This document shows, one piece after another, positions 15,799 to 24,138 of a DNA stretch of 64,000 nt (position 1 is its first letter; every line of letters starts with the position of its first letter). Made by a program: the position numbers and the translations under genes. Source of the stretch: Labrenzia sp. CE80 (lineage in GTDB: Bacteria; Pseudomonadota; Alphaproteobacteria; Rhizobiales; Stappiaceae); the NCBI RefSeq assembly GCF_009650605.1, contig NZ_WAJT01000001.1, forward strand, positions 2,108,001 to 2,172,000. The letters are read 5' to 3'. The notes beneath the pieces are model-generated. The model was given only the letters and a program-made list of their open reading frames with translations. It had not been told where the DNA came from and searched no databases.

Positions 15799-16986
15799 TC
15801 ACTTATAGGGATCGGCCGCGTCGCGCAAACCATCGCCGAGGAAATTGAACGCCAGAACCACGATGATGATCGGGATCACCGGCGCCATCAGCCAGGGATA
15901 GACCGTGACGACAGAGATGTTCTGCGCCTCGTTGAGGAGAACACCCCAGGAGACAGACGGGCGGCGAAGGCCGAGATTGAGGAACGACAGAGCCGTCTCC
16001 CCCAGGATCATCGAGGGGATCGACAAGGTCGCAGAGGCAATGATGTGACTGGTGAAGCCCGGCAACAAATGACGGGTAATCACGCGGCCCGGCTTGGCTC
16101 CCATCAACACCGCGGCTCGGGCGTACTCCTCTTCGCGCAGGGACAGAAGCTTGGAGCGGACTGCGCGGGCAAGGCCCGGCCAATCCAGAAGGCCGAGAAT
16201 GATGGTCAGGCCGAAGTAGATCCAGACCGGTGCCCAGGTCACCGGAAGGGCCGCCGACAGCGCCATCCAGAGCGGCAGTTCGGGCAGCGAGCGCATGATC
16301 TCGATCAGCCGCTGGATCAGATTGTCCGCAATGCCGCCGAAATAGCCGGCGATCCCGCCGAAGAAGAGCCCAAGCACAATGGAGATCGCAACGCCGACAA
16401 GGCCGACCGTCAGGGACAGCCGCGCGCCGTAGATCAGACCCGAAAGCTGATCCCGCCCGAGACGGTCGGTCCCCAGCAAAAACAAAGTTCCCCCCTCGGC
16501 AGGGCAAACGAGATGGAAGTCGGCGGTGAACAGGTTCCAGAACCGGTAGTTTACGCCCCTGCAGAAAAAGCGAAGCTTCTGGACCTTGGTCTTGTCGTCG
16601 GTGAAGACCCACTTCAAGTTGGTCATGTCCACTTCGGACTTCATACCATACACGAACGGGCCGACAAACTTGCCTTCGTGGAAGAGATGCAAGGGCTGCG
16701 GCGGCGCATAGAGATGCAGGCTATCGCGGGTGTTCGGCGTGTAGGGTGCAATCTGCTCTGCAAAGGGAACACAGAGATAGAACAGGATCAGCACAACCCC
16801 GGACCAGACGGCAACCTTGTGGCGTTTGAACTTCCACCACATGATTTTCCATTGGGACGCCTGATAAAAGCGTTCCTGTTCGGCCGTCAGATCTTCGGTG
16901 GTAGCAGGATTGAAGGGAGCTGGGTCGACGTAATGTTCCACGGTGTTTTCGTTTTCCGTGCCGTTGCCGTTCATGTTCTTGCTCAT
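15799..16986 (-). CDS. Peptide/opine-type ABC importer permease (DppC/YejE-like)
   Basis: 395 residues. It has a hydrophilic N-terminal arm (about 50 residues, unusually Asn-rich), one helix at VAVWSGVVLILFYLCVPF, a periplasmic loop of more than 100 residues, then the five-helix core ending in FNFLGDGLRDAADPYK, the typical C-terminus of OppC/DppC proteins. The EAA-type loop EYARAAVLMGAKPGRVITRHLLPG contacts the ATPase. The long loop after the first helix matches the YejE-like subset. It overlaps the upstream permease by ATGA (16983-16986). Subunit of a solute importer of the peptide/nickel/opine family. Confidence 0.88.
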   Translation of the reverse strand: MSKNMNGNGTENENTVEHYVDPAPFNPATTEDLTAEQERFYQASQWKIMWWKFKRHKVAVWSGVVLILFYLCVPFAEQIAPYTPNTRDSLHLYAPPQPLHLFHEGKFVGPFVYGMKSEVDMTNLKWVFTDDKTKVQKLRFFCRGVNYRFWNLFTADFHLVCPAEGGTLFLLGTDRLGRDQLSGLIYGARLSLTVGLVGVAISIVLGLFFGGIAGYFGGIADNLIQRLIEIMRSLPELPLWMALSAALPVTWAPVWIYFGLTIILGLLDWPGLARAVRSKLLSLREEEYARAAVLMGAKPGRVITRHLLPGFTSHIIASATLSIPSMILGETALSFLNLGLRRPSVSWGVLLNEAQNISVVTVYPWLMAPVIPIIIVVLAFNFLGDGLRDAADPYK

Positions 16987-18008
16987 GACGACGCCCTCCC
17001 GCCAAGACGAATGCGGGGATCAAGGACGGCCAACAGCAGATCGGACACAAGCATGCCGATCAGCGTGAGCACAGCCACAAAGAGCAGAATGAACCCTGAG
17101 AGGAACTGGTCCTGACTTTGAAGGGCCGACAGCAAAACCGGCCCGACGGTCGGCAGGTTCAACACCACCGACACAATCACGGAACCGGAGACCATGGACG
17201 GGATCAGGTTGCCGATGTCAGCGATGAACGGGTTAAGCGCCATCCGTAGCGGATATTTGGTCAGAAGCTTGCGCTCACTCAGGCCTTTGGCCCGGCCGGT
17301 CGTGACATATTGTTTGTGCAGCTCATCGAGCAGATTGGCCCTCAACCGCCGGATCATGGCAGCCGTGCCTGATGTCCCGATCACAATTGTCGGAACGATC
17401 AAGTGAGCGAGGATGGAGAGCGCTTTATTGAGGCTCCAAGGCTGGTCAATGTACTCAGGTGCCATCAGACCGCCAACCGACAGTCCGAACCATCTGTTGA
17501 ACAGGTAGAGCAGGATCAATCCGAGCAGGAAGTTTGGAACAGCCAGGCCGAAATAGCCCAGCAAGGTGAAACCGTAGTCACCCCAGGAATATTGCCGGGT
17601 CGCCGAATAGATTCCGATCGGGAAGGAAACGATATAAACGAAGAGAATCGTGGCGAAATTCAGAAGGACCGTGAGCGGTAGCGTCGGACCGACCACGTCA
17701 GACACAGGCTTGTCGAATTCGAAGGACCATCCCCAATTCCCCTGGATCAGGCCGTCAAAGCCATGGGGGCCAGACCAGAGTCCCACCCAAATCAGATAGC
17801 GTTCGAAAAAGGGCCGATCGAGCGCGAATTCCTTGCGCAGGAACTCAAGCTTCGCAACCGAGGAGGATTCTCCGGTCGACTTCAAAGCTGCGATCTGGTT
17901 CGAAATGTAGTCGCCCGCCGGTAGCTCGATGATAAAAAACGTCAGGAAGCTGATGACAAACAGCGTCGGGATCATCGCCAAGATCCGGCGCGCTATATAT
18001 TGCAACAT
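16983..18008 (-). CDS. Peptide/opine-type ABC importer permease (DppB/YejB-like)
   Basis: 341 residues. It begins with MLQYIARRILAMIPTLFVIS, the standard first helix of OppB/DppB proteins, and contains about six helices. The cytoplasmic loop TGRAKGLSERKLLTKYPLRMAL is the EAA motif for docking to the ATPase, and the end DPRIRLGGRA is family-typical. It pairs with the permease downstream (ATGA overlap). A stable hairpin separates it from the upstream solute-binding protein gene. Substrate class: oligopeptides or similar. Confidence 0.88.
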   Translation of the reverse strand: MLQYIARRILAMIPTLFVISFLTFFIIELPAGDYISNQIAALKSTGESSSVAKLEFLRKEFALDRPFFERYLIWVGLWSGPHGFDGLIQGNWGWSFEFDKPVSDVVGPTLPLTVLLNFATILFVYIVSFPIGIYSATRQYSWGDYGFTLLGYFGLAVPNFLLGLILLYLFNRWFGLSVGGLMAPEYIDQPWSLNKALSILAHLIVPTIVIGTSGTAAMIRRLRANLLDELHKQYVTTGRAKGLSERKLLTKYPLRMALNPFIADIGNLIPSMVSGSVIVSVVLNLPTVGPVLLSALQSQDQFLSGFILLFVAVLTLIGMLVSDLLLAVLDPRIRLGGRASS

Positions 18009-18069
18009 TGAAACGTCCCCAGCTTCCCCGCACCCGCCTTTTCAGGCGCGGTGAGTCTTACATAAAATT

Positions 18070-18106
18070 CGGCCTTCCCGCTCCCAAATCAGGAACGGGA
18101 AGGCGC
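18070..18106 (-). terminator. Intercistronic hairpin behind the solute-binding protein gene
   Basis: Arms GCCTTCCCG (18072-18080) and CGGGAAGGC (18096-18104) form a stable stem within the operon, 16 bp after the binding-protein stop, followed on the minus strand by a short T-rich run. Such hairpins commonly attenuate read-through or protect the upstream mRNA, letting binding protein exceed permease. Confidence 0.55.
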
Positions 18107-18119
18107 GTTCTTTTCAGCC

Positions 18120-20015
18120 TTATCGGGCCTTGTCGTTGAGGTAGAACTCATCCATCCGGTGAAGACCGAAATGAGCGCCCGGATCCCAGCCGTAAATCGC
18201 CGTCTGCGGTACGTTCTCCACGCCGTTGATGACAACCGGCTGAGGAACTTCGGACACCAGACCGATGCGAATCGTCTCCTCAGCATGAATATCAAGAATC
18301 TCGGTCCAGATCTTCTCACGCTCCTCCTTGGAGGTGGAAACGAGCCACTCGTCGTAGAGGGTCATCAAACGTTCGGCTGGTGCCCAATCAGGCTTCTCGC
18401 CACCCTCGCCTGACGTTTCATGATAGTCACCCCAAGCGTGCCACGAAAGAATGTCGCCATGGACGGGAACAAAGTCCGACGGCGGCATTTCGGAGGTCGG
18501 GATGCCGTTTTCAACGCCCCACCAGACCGACATAACCAAATCGCCGGTGATAGACCGCTCGCGTAGAATGTCACGCTGGCTCGGTTTGACGAAAAGCTTG
18601 ATCCCGATTTCCTTCCAGGTCTCGGCAACGAGCTCCAATGCATCGTCCTGAACCTGTGCTTCACCAGACGTTTCGACGATGATTTCAAGCGGCCGTCCAT
18701 CCGGCATCAAGCGCGTGCCTTCGCCATTGCGTTCTGTCAGGCCGATCTCGTCCAGTAGCGCATTGGCCTTTTCCGGATCGTAGCTTGCCCATTTTGTCAG
18801 ATAATCTGCCTTGTACAGGGGACTTGCGCTGAGCACCGTGTCATTGCCTGACTTTCCGAGGCCGAAAAAGAGCGTCCGGTTGATCATGTCCCGGTCGATT
18901 CCAAGAGACAGGGCATGACGGAAGCGCGTATCACGCAACAGCTCGCGCCAGACAGGGTCCTTGACTGTCAGGTTCGGCAGGATCGAGATTTCAGAGCCCT
19001 TCGCATTCGCCCACAGAGCCGTCGTGTAGCCCTGGTTGGCTTCTCCCTGCTTCAACACGGTAATATCGGAGAAGGACAGATTTCGCGCCTGAAGATCGCT
19101 CTCGCCCGCCTGGGTCTTGGCGGCGATCAGCTTCTTGTCGGCAACGGTCATGATGACGTTATCGATATAGGGGAGCTGCTGGCCGGTGCTGTCGATGCGA
19201 TGATAGAAAGGATTACGCTCGAGCACAAACCTGCGATCGCTTTCTCCGTCCCGACGCTTCCAAGGCTGCAGAGTCGGAATTTCCGGATTGCGAGCGTTGT
19301 ACATATCGTCTTTTTTGTTGTGAAGCGGTGCCCAGCTTCGCGCTTTCACTTCTGCGGCGGCCTTTTCGATAAAGGCCGGATCACCGTATTTTTCATGAAA
19401 CTGCTTCAGATAATGGGCTGGACGATAAATAAACGGCGGCCGTGCTTTGGCCAGCTCCGGCAGAAACAGCGGGTTCGGGTCATCCCAGGAAAACCGGACG
19501 GTTGTTTCATCAAGGACTTCGAATTTCGGGCCCTTGCCATTGACTGTCATGAACGGAGGCAGGCCCGACGGGTTCAGGCTCTCGTTCAGCGCGACGTCCT
19601 CAAAATAATAACGGATGTCTTCCGCGCCAAATGGTGCGCCATCAGACCACTTATGACCTTCGCGAGTGTTCAGCGTGAAGACCCGCCCATCCTCGACTTC
19701 AACGCTCTCTAGAATATCTGGAACAAGCTCCAGGGCCTCGTTGTAGCCGAGGAGACGGGCATAGCCCCACACGTTGATCAGACGAACGTCTTTCGAACGG
19801 CCGATCAAAGTATCTAGTGTACCACCATGTGTTCCGACAGAGCGGCCTGTCGCTGCCAAATCAACAATGAGGGGCTCGCTCGGAACGCGCTCGGCGACAG
19901 GCGGAACGTCTGCGTCGAGACCAGGTGTTTCCCTCAATTCCAGGGCAGCCGCCGAATTGGCGGCAAGTGAAGTGGCAACGAGCGCTGATGCACAGAGCCC
20001 CGTCCAGAAATTCAT
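18120..20015 (-). CDS. Extracellular solute-binding protein, family 5
   Basis: About 631 residues from ATG 20015, which overlaps the ATPase stop by ATGA and has AGGGGG upstream. A signal peptide is visible (MNFWTGLCASALVATSLAANSAAALE), so it is periplasmic. The body has the long SBP_bac_5 layout, with features such as GHKWSDGAPFGAEDIRYYFEDV and FRHALSLGIDRDMINRTLF. It is large for DppA/OppA proteins (about 500-550) and closer in size to YejA-like proteins. It delivers peptide-like or opine-like solutes to the two permeases downstream. Confidence 0.88.
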   Translation of the reverse strand: MNFWTGLCASALVATSLAANSAAALELRETPGLDADVPPVAERVPSEPLIVDLAATGRSVGTHGGTLDTLIGRSKDVRLINVWGYARLLGYNEALELVPDILESVEVEDGRVFTLNTREGHKWSDGAPFGAEDIRYYFEDVALNESLNPSGLPPFMTVNGKGPKFEVLDETTVRFSWDDPNPLFLPELAKARPPFIYRPAHYLKQFHEKYGDPAFIEKAAAEVKARSWAPLHNKKDDMYNARNPEIPTLQPWKRRDGESDRRFVLERNPFYHRIDSTGQQLPYIDNVIMTVADKKLIAAKTQAGESDLQARNLSFSDITVLKQGEANQGYTTALWANAKGSEISILPNLTVKDPVWRELLRDTRFRHALSLGIDRDMINRTLFFGLGKSGNDTVLSASPLYKADYLTKWASYDPEKANALLDEIGLTERNGEGTRLMPDGRPLEIIVETSGEAQVQDDALELVAETWKEIGIKLFVKPSQRDILRERSITGDLVMSVWWGVENGIPTSEMPPSDFVPVHGDILSWHAWGDYHETSGEGGEKPDWAPAERLMTLYDEWLVSTSKEEREKIWTEILDIHAEETIRIGLVSEVPQPVVINGVENVPQTAIYGWDPGAHFGLHRMDEFYLNDKAR

Positions 20016-21898
20016 GCTGCAGTCCCCCTGAGAGCGCTCTGGGCCTCCACGCCCGGTGCGCATACAAAATGATCTTTTTCAAATTCAACAAGCGTCGGCT
20101 CAACGCCATTAACCAAACGGAAAGGCTCGGGCCACTGCGAGGGATCCGACGCCCGGCTTTCGCCAAGGGCGGCAAAATCGAGCGGCGTCTCAAGATCTGG
20201 CTCGGGAACGGCCGACAGAAGAGCTTTGGTATAAGGATGGAGTGGATTGGAGACGATCTCCCGGGTTTCCCCGATCTCGACGACACGTCCACGGCACATG
20301 ACCGCAATGCGATCGGCGATATAGTCCACCACCGCGAGATTGTGACTGACAAACAGATAGGTCAGGTTCAGATCCCGCTTCAGATCCTGAAGCAGGTTGA
20401 GGATTTGGGCCTGCACGGAAACATCGAGCGCCGATGTCGGTTCATCGCAAAGCAGAAACTCCGGGTTGAGCGCGAGCGCCCTGGCGATGCCGATGCGCTG
20501 GCGCTGACCGCCGGAGAAGGAATGAGGATAGCGGCGCAGGAAACGAGCATCGAGACCGACCAGATTCATCAGGCTGCGTGCCCGCTCCGCCTGATCTTCA
20601 GGTGTGCCGATTCCATGGATCTGCAGTGGTTCGGTCAGGATATCGTTGACCGTCATGCGCGGGTTCAGTGATGAGAACGGATCCTGGAAAATTAGCTGCA
20701 CGCGGCGCCGATAATCCATCAGGTCGCCACCGGACAGCTCCGCGATGTCGGTCAGACCCTCACCCCGGTCGTAAGAAACCTGACCTTCGTTGAGATCGAT
20801 CGCCCTCAAAATCGCCTTGGCGGCGGTCGTTTTGCCCGAGCCGGATTCCCCCACCAGTCCCAGGCATTCACCACGCCGGATGGTAAGATTGATGGTATCC
20901 AGCGCCGTCAGCGTTTTTGGCGCTGTCCCGAACAGGCCCGCCTTGCGAAGATTGAATCTCTTGGTGGCGTTCTTCACCTCCACCAATGGCTTGCCGGGTT
21001 CCACCGTGCACTCGATCCGGCTCTTCTTCAGATCTTCGGCGTGGACCTCGATCGGGCGTATAGGCGCCAACCGCTCACTCTTGTCCATGTGAAAGCTTGG
21101 AACAGCCTTCAGTAGCGCTTTCAGATAGGCATGTTGCGGATCATTGAAGAGCTGCTGCGCCGTGCCCTTTTCCATAATGCGGCCATGATAGATCACCACC
21201 ACCTCGTCGGCCATGTTGGCAACGACGCCAAAATCATGGGTAATCATCAGGATTGACATTTCCAGCTCTGACTGGACATCCTTGATCAGCTTGAGGATTT
21301 CCGCCTGGATTGTCACGTCGAGCGCGGTTGTCGGCTCATCGGCAATCAGGAGTGCCGGACGGCAGATCATCGCCATTGCGATCATGGCCCGCTGGCGCAA
21401 CCCGCCGGACAGCTCAAAGGGGTAGGCATCAAGCGACTGCGCAGGGTCCGGGAACTGCACAAGACGAAGCATTTCGCGCGTCAACTCACGCGCTTCTGCG
21501 GTGCCAACATTGCGATGAAGAAGGGCGGCTTCGCCAATCTGGTCGCCAATCGTATGGAGCGGCGATAACGATGTCATCGGCTCCTGAAAGATGATTGCGA
21601 TCTGATTGCCGCGCAGATGGCGCATCTGCGGGCCTTTGCGCTCGAGCTTGGTGATATCGACCGGCTGCTCCGTGCCGCGCGGGTCGTTCAAAACCACGCC
21701 ACCTGATGTCACATGGGCAGAAGCGGGCAAAAGGCCCATAATTGTCTGTGAAATAACCGTCTTGCCGGACCCGGACTCTCCCACCAGCGCCACGGTCTTG
21801 TTCTGGGGAACGGTGAAAGAGACATCGTCCACCGCACGGACTTGACCTTCCGCAGTTTTAAAATCGACGGTCAGGCCGTCGATCGACAGAACATTCAC
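20012..21898 (-). CDS. Double-ATPase subunit of peptide-type ABC importer (DppDF/YejF-like)
   Basis: About 628 residues with two complete ABC domains in one chain. Each has a Walker A (ALVGESGSGKT and GLVGESGSGKT), a signature (LSGGLRQRAMIAMAM and FSGGQRQRIGIARAL) and a Walker B (LLIADEPTTALD and FLLCDEPTSALD). This fused layout is that of YejF/GsiA. The GTG at 21898 is preferred over the in-frame TTG at 21904 because GAGGGG is seven bases before it. First gene of the importer operon; a perfect CRP-type palindrome lies about 120 bp upstream. The gene order ATPase, binding protein, permease, permease is somewhat unusual. Confidence 0.9.
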   Translation of the reverse strand: MNVLSIDGLTVDFKTAEGQVRAVDDVSFTVPQNKTVALVGESGSGKTVISQTIMGLLPASAHVTSGGVVLNDPRGTEQPVDITKLERKGPQMRHLRGNQIAIIFQEPMTSLSPLHTIGDQIGEAALLHRNVGTAEARELTREMLRLVQFPDPAQSLDAYPFELSGGLRQRAMIAMAMICRPALLIADEPTTALDVTIQAEILKLIKDVQSELEMSILMITHDFGVVANMADEVVVIYHGRIMEKGTAQQLFNDPQHAYLKALLKAVPSFHMDKSERLAPIRPIEVHAEDLKKSRIECTVEPGKPLVEVKNATKRFNLRKAGLFGTAPKTLTALDTINLTIRRGECLGLVGESGSGKTTAAKAILRAIDLNEGQVSYDRGEGLTDIAELSGGDLMDYRRRVQLIFQDPFSSLNPRMTVNDILTEPLQIHGIGTPEDQAERARSLMNLVGLDARFLRRYPHSFSGGQRQRIGIARALALNPEFLLCDEPTSALDVSVQAQILNLLQDLKRDLNLTYLFVSHNLAVVDYIADRIAVMCRGRVVEIGETREIVSNPLHPYTKALLSAVPEPDLETPLDFAALGESRASDPSQWPEPFRLVNGVEPTLVEFEKDHFVCAPGVEAQSALRGTAA

Positions 21899-22018
21899 AG
21901 CCAATCCCCTCTGCTGCGATTAATCGCTTTATCCAGAAGCAGTAAGCCTCTGTCATTGGGGAAAAGACAACCACAAATCCCAGTCACTTAGCAACGGAAA
22001 AGGCTGAAATAGGCGAAG

Positions 22019-22034
22019 TGTGACGCAGATCACA
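22019..22034. promoter_or_regulatory. Perfect CRP-type palindrome (TGTGA-N6-TCACA)
   Basis: The sequence TGTGACGCAGATCACA matches the classical cAMP-CRP site in all ten conserved positions. It lies 30 bp beyond the stop of a cyclase gene and about 120 bp upstream of the importer ATPase start, on whose strand it most likely acts. It suggests that the importer operon is cAMP-responsive. Confidence 0.6.
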
Positions 22035-22063
22035 TTCCGGCGACCAAGCGCGGAACCTGGAGC

Positions 22064-23950
22064 TTATTCAGCGGCGGTGGGGGATAACACATCCGAGGCG
22101 CCGGACGCGGCACAGAACGGATCAAGCTTCCAGACCTCAAGCGGCGTCGAACGCCCTCTTAGGGAGAACTCGCCAGCGTGTCCCTTTCCCGGCTCGGCGG
22201 GCAAGCGCGAAACGGTTTCGGCACTGGCCAGAATAACGACCTCGTCACCATCGCCAACTTCTCTGCCGAGGGTCTGAAGCCTCTCGGTGACATTAACCGT
22301 GTCTCCAACGACCGTGTAATTCCATCGGTCGAGGGCACCAACATTGCCAACCACGGCAGCACCCGTGTGAATGCCGATCCGCATGCACAGACGCTTCTCG
22401 CCGCGTTCTTCAGCTTGATCATTCACCTTCTGCAAGGCAGATGCGATGTTTCTCGCCGTGCGCACGGCGGCAGCGGCATGATCGGCTCTCGCATCCGGAG
22501 CACCCCAGAAGGCCAACATTCCATCGCCGATAAACTTGTCGACGGTCCCGCCCTCGCTCTCGACCGCCTCCACGAGAATCGCGAAGTGATCGTTGAGATA
22601 GCTCGCCGTCTCGCTGGCGCTCATATGTTCGGACAGGGCGGTAAAGCCAACGATGTCGGTGAAGAGAATGGTCAGCTCCGCCTCGCGCGCACCGGCTGCG
22701 TCCTTGCCACCAAGCCGCATCAGTTTGGCGAAGAGCGACCTGGGGACATAGGTATTCATCGCCCTCAAGCCATCCACCATGGAATTGAAGGCGACCGCAA
22801 CCTGATCGAGTTCCTGGACACGGCTGCGCGGCAACGGCTCGACTTCATCAAGCGCCAGACTTCCCACGCGCTCAGATTGTTTGGCCAAAGCCTTCAGCGG
22901 CCTCGCAACGCGCCGGCCCATCCAAATCGCGATCAGAACCGCAATGATCAACGCACCCATGCCCACGGCAGCGGACCCAGTCAGCCGCCTCACCTCGCGC
23001 GAAATGGTCACCCCCCGGAAATACTCACCGATGATCCAGGGTTCGTCGGAATAGCCGGGGATCACCACATGCATCATGATGAACTCTTCATCAGCCGTCT
23101 CAATCCGCGACACTTCGATGCCGAGCTCGGCAGCTTTCTGAAAGCTCTCCAACCGATCGGCTGCGTTCATCTTCGCAAGGACCGGATCCCCCAGATCATT
23201 GCGGGCGACCGGCAAAGTCTTGTCGGTCACCTCCCCGGTCTGGAAAATGTTCATGTCGGAGTGAACGACGACGTCATCACCATTTGCAATGATGAAGGTT
23301 GTGGCATCCTCTCCCTCATCAAGAGAGTGGATTGCCTGGCCCAGAGCCTTGAGCGAGCTGGCGGCCGTCAACGTGCCTATCATCTCTCCATCGACCACAA
23401 GCGGCACGGAGACATTGGCGAACTGTCCGACATCGCTGTGCAGGAGCGCGCCCCAGGTCGGGCCACTGTCCGCGGTCAGGCGTGGCAGCATGTAAGTGCG
23501 TTCGCCACCAGGAGGGATTTGACGTTTGAAAGGCCAGAGCTTGCCGTTGGGGCCCTTGAACACACCGAAATTGTCGTCGTTAAGGTCGGTGGCGACCAAT
23601 ACGTTGATGCGCGAATTGGATGCCACTGCCAACGACATCTTCTCGAGTGCCTCGTCAACATTGTCGAAGCTGATGGTGCCGTTATCGAAGAAGGGCTTGA
23701 CGTCAACGACGGCTTGCTCGACGGAGGCAAAGTGATCTCGCAGCTGCCGGTCGATCGCCTGTGTGATCAGGATTGCCTTGTCATTGAGCAAGGAGAAGGT
23801 GTTCTTGAAATTGGCCAGGACCGATAGATACAAGACCAGCGCAAGAGCCACAGCGACGAAGCCGCCGAAGCTGAACGATATGATCCGCGTCAGCGGCACC
23901 TTCACGCGGCGCTTCTGTCGTTTTCCCTTAACCTGAGGAATATCGCTCAT
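22064..23950 (-). CDS. Receptor-type class III adenylate cyclase with periplasmic sensor and HAMP
   Basis: 628 residues. One TM helix (about 24-47), a periplasmic dCache-like sensory region of roughly 280 residues, a second TM (about 329-346), a HAMP segment and a cyclase homology domain from about 425. The catalytic residues are complete: metal aspartates D432 and D476, adenine-selecting K472/T546, and transition-state N553 and R557. It should make cAMP in response to an extracytoplasmic ligand. The gene is upstream of and co-directional with the peptide importer, whose promoter region carries a CRP site. Unlike the 646-1998 cyclase, the N-x3-R motif is intact. Its own upstream region is rich in short palindromes. 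Confidence 0.9.
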   Translation of the reverse strand: MSDIPQVKGKRQKRRVKVPLTRIISFSFGGFVAVALALVLYLSVLANFKNTFSLLNDKAILITQAIDRQLRDHFASVEQAVVDVKPFFDNGTISFDNVDEALEKMSLAVASNSRINVLVATDLNDDNFGVFKGPNGKLWPFKRQIPPGGERTYMLPRLTADSGPTWGALLHSDVGQFANVSVPLVVDGEMIGTLTAASSLKALGQAIHSLDEGEDATTFIIANGDDVVVHSDMNIFQTGEVTDKTLPVARNDLGDPVLAKMNAADRLESFQKAAELGIEVSRIETADEEFIMMHVVIPGYSDEPWIIGEYFRGVTISREVRRLTGSAAVGMGALIIAVLIAIWMGRRVARPLKALAKQSERVGSLALDEVEPLPRSRVQELDQVAVAFNSMVDGLRAMNTYVPRSLFAKLMRLGGKDAAGAREAELTILFTDIVGFTALSEHMSASETASYLNDHFAILVEAVESEGGTVDKFIGDGMLAFWGAPDARADHAAAAVRTARNIASALQKVNDQAEERGEKRLCMRIGIHTGAAVVGNVGALDRWNYTVVGDTVNVTERLQTLGREVGDGDEVVILASAETVSRLPAEPGKGHAGEFSLRGRSTPLEVWKLDPFCAASGASDVLSPTAAE

Positions 23951-24049
23951 TTGCTTTTGCGCCTTCTTGTCCAGCCGGACATTCTCATCTCATTCCGCCG
24001 CGCCGGTTCGAATCCGGTCAAGCAAATCATGCAAGGCGCTTAACGGCAA

Positions 24050-24092
24050 TTGTGCCACAAATTGTGGCGAACACCTGATTGGTTTTCAACCA
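24050..24092. promoter_or_regulatory. Cluster of palindromes upstream of the receptor-type cyclase
   Basis: Three perfect dyads in 43 bp: TTGTG-C-CACAA (24050-24060), CCACAA-A-TTGTGG (24055-24067, sharing its left half with the first), and TGGTT-TTC-AACCA (24080-24092). They are about 100-140 bp before the cyclase start and just after the CoA-transferase stop. They look like operators for one or more dimeric regulators. Confidence 0.4.
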
Positions 24093-24138
24093 GCTGCCGT
24101 GTCACAGTTTATGTCGGCTGTTACAATTGGAAGCTTAG

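Noticed and set aside
15745..17115. 456-codon plus-strand frame across the permease genes
   Set aside because: Antisense to a clear permease pair; the translation is a hydrophilic low-complexity sequence, typical of a shadow of membrane-protein codons.
22178..23827. 549-codon plus-strand frame opposite the receptor cyclase
   Set aside because: The minus strand encodes a complete cyclase with all catalytic residues; the antisense translation shows no family pattern.
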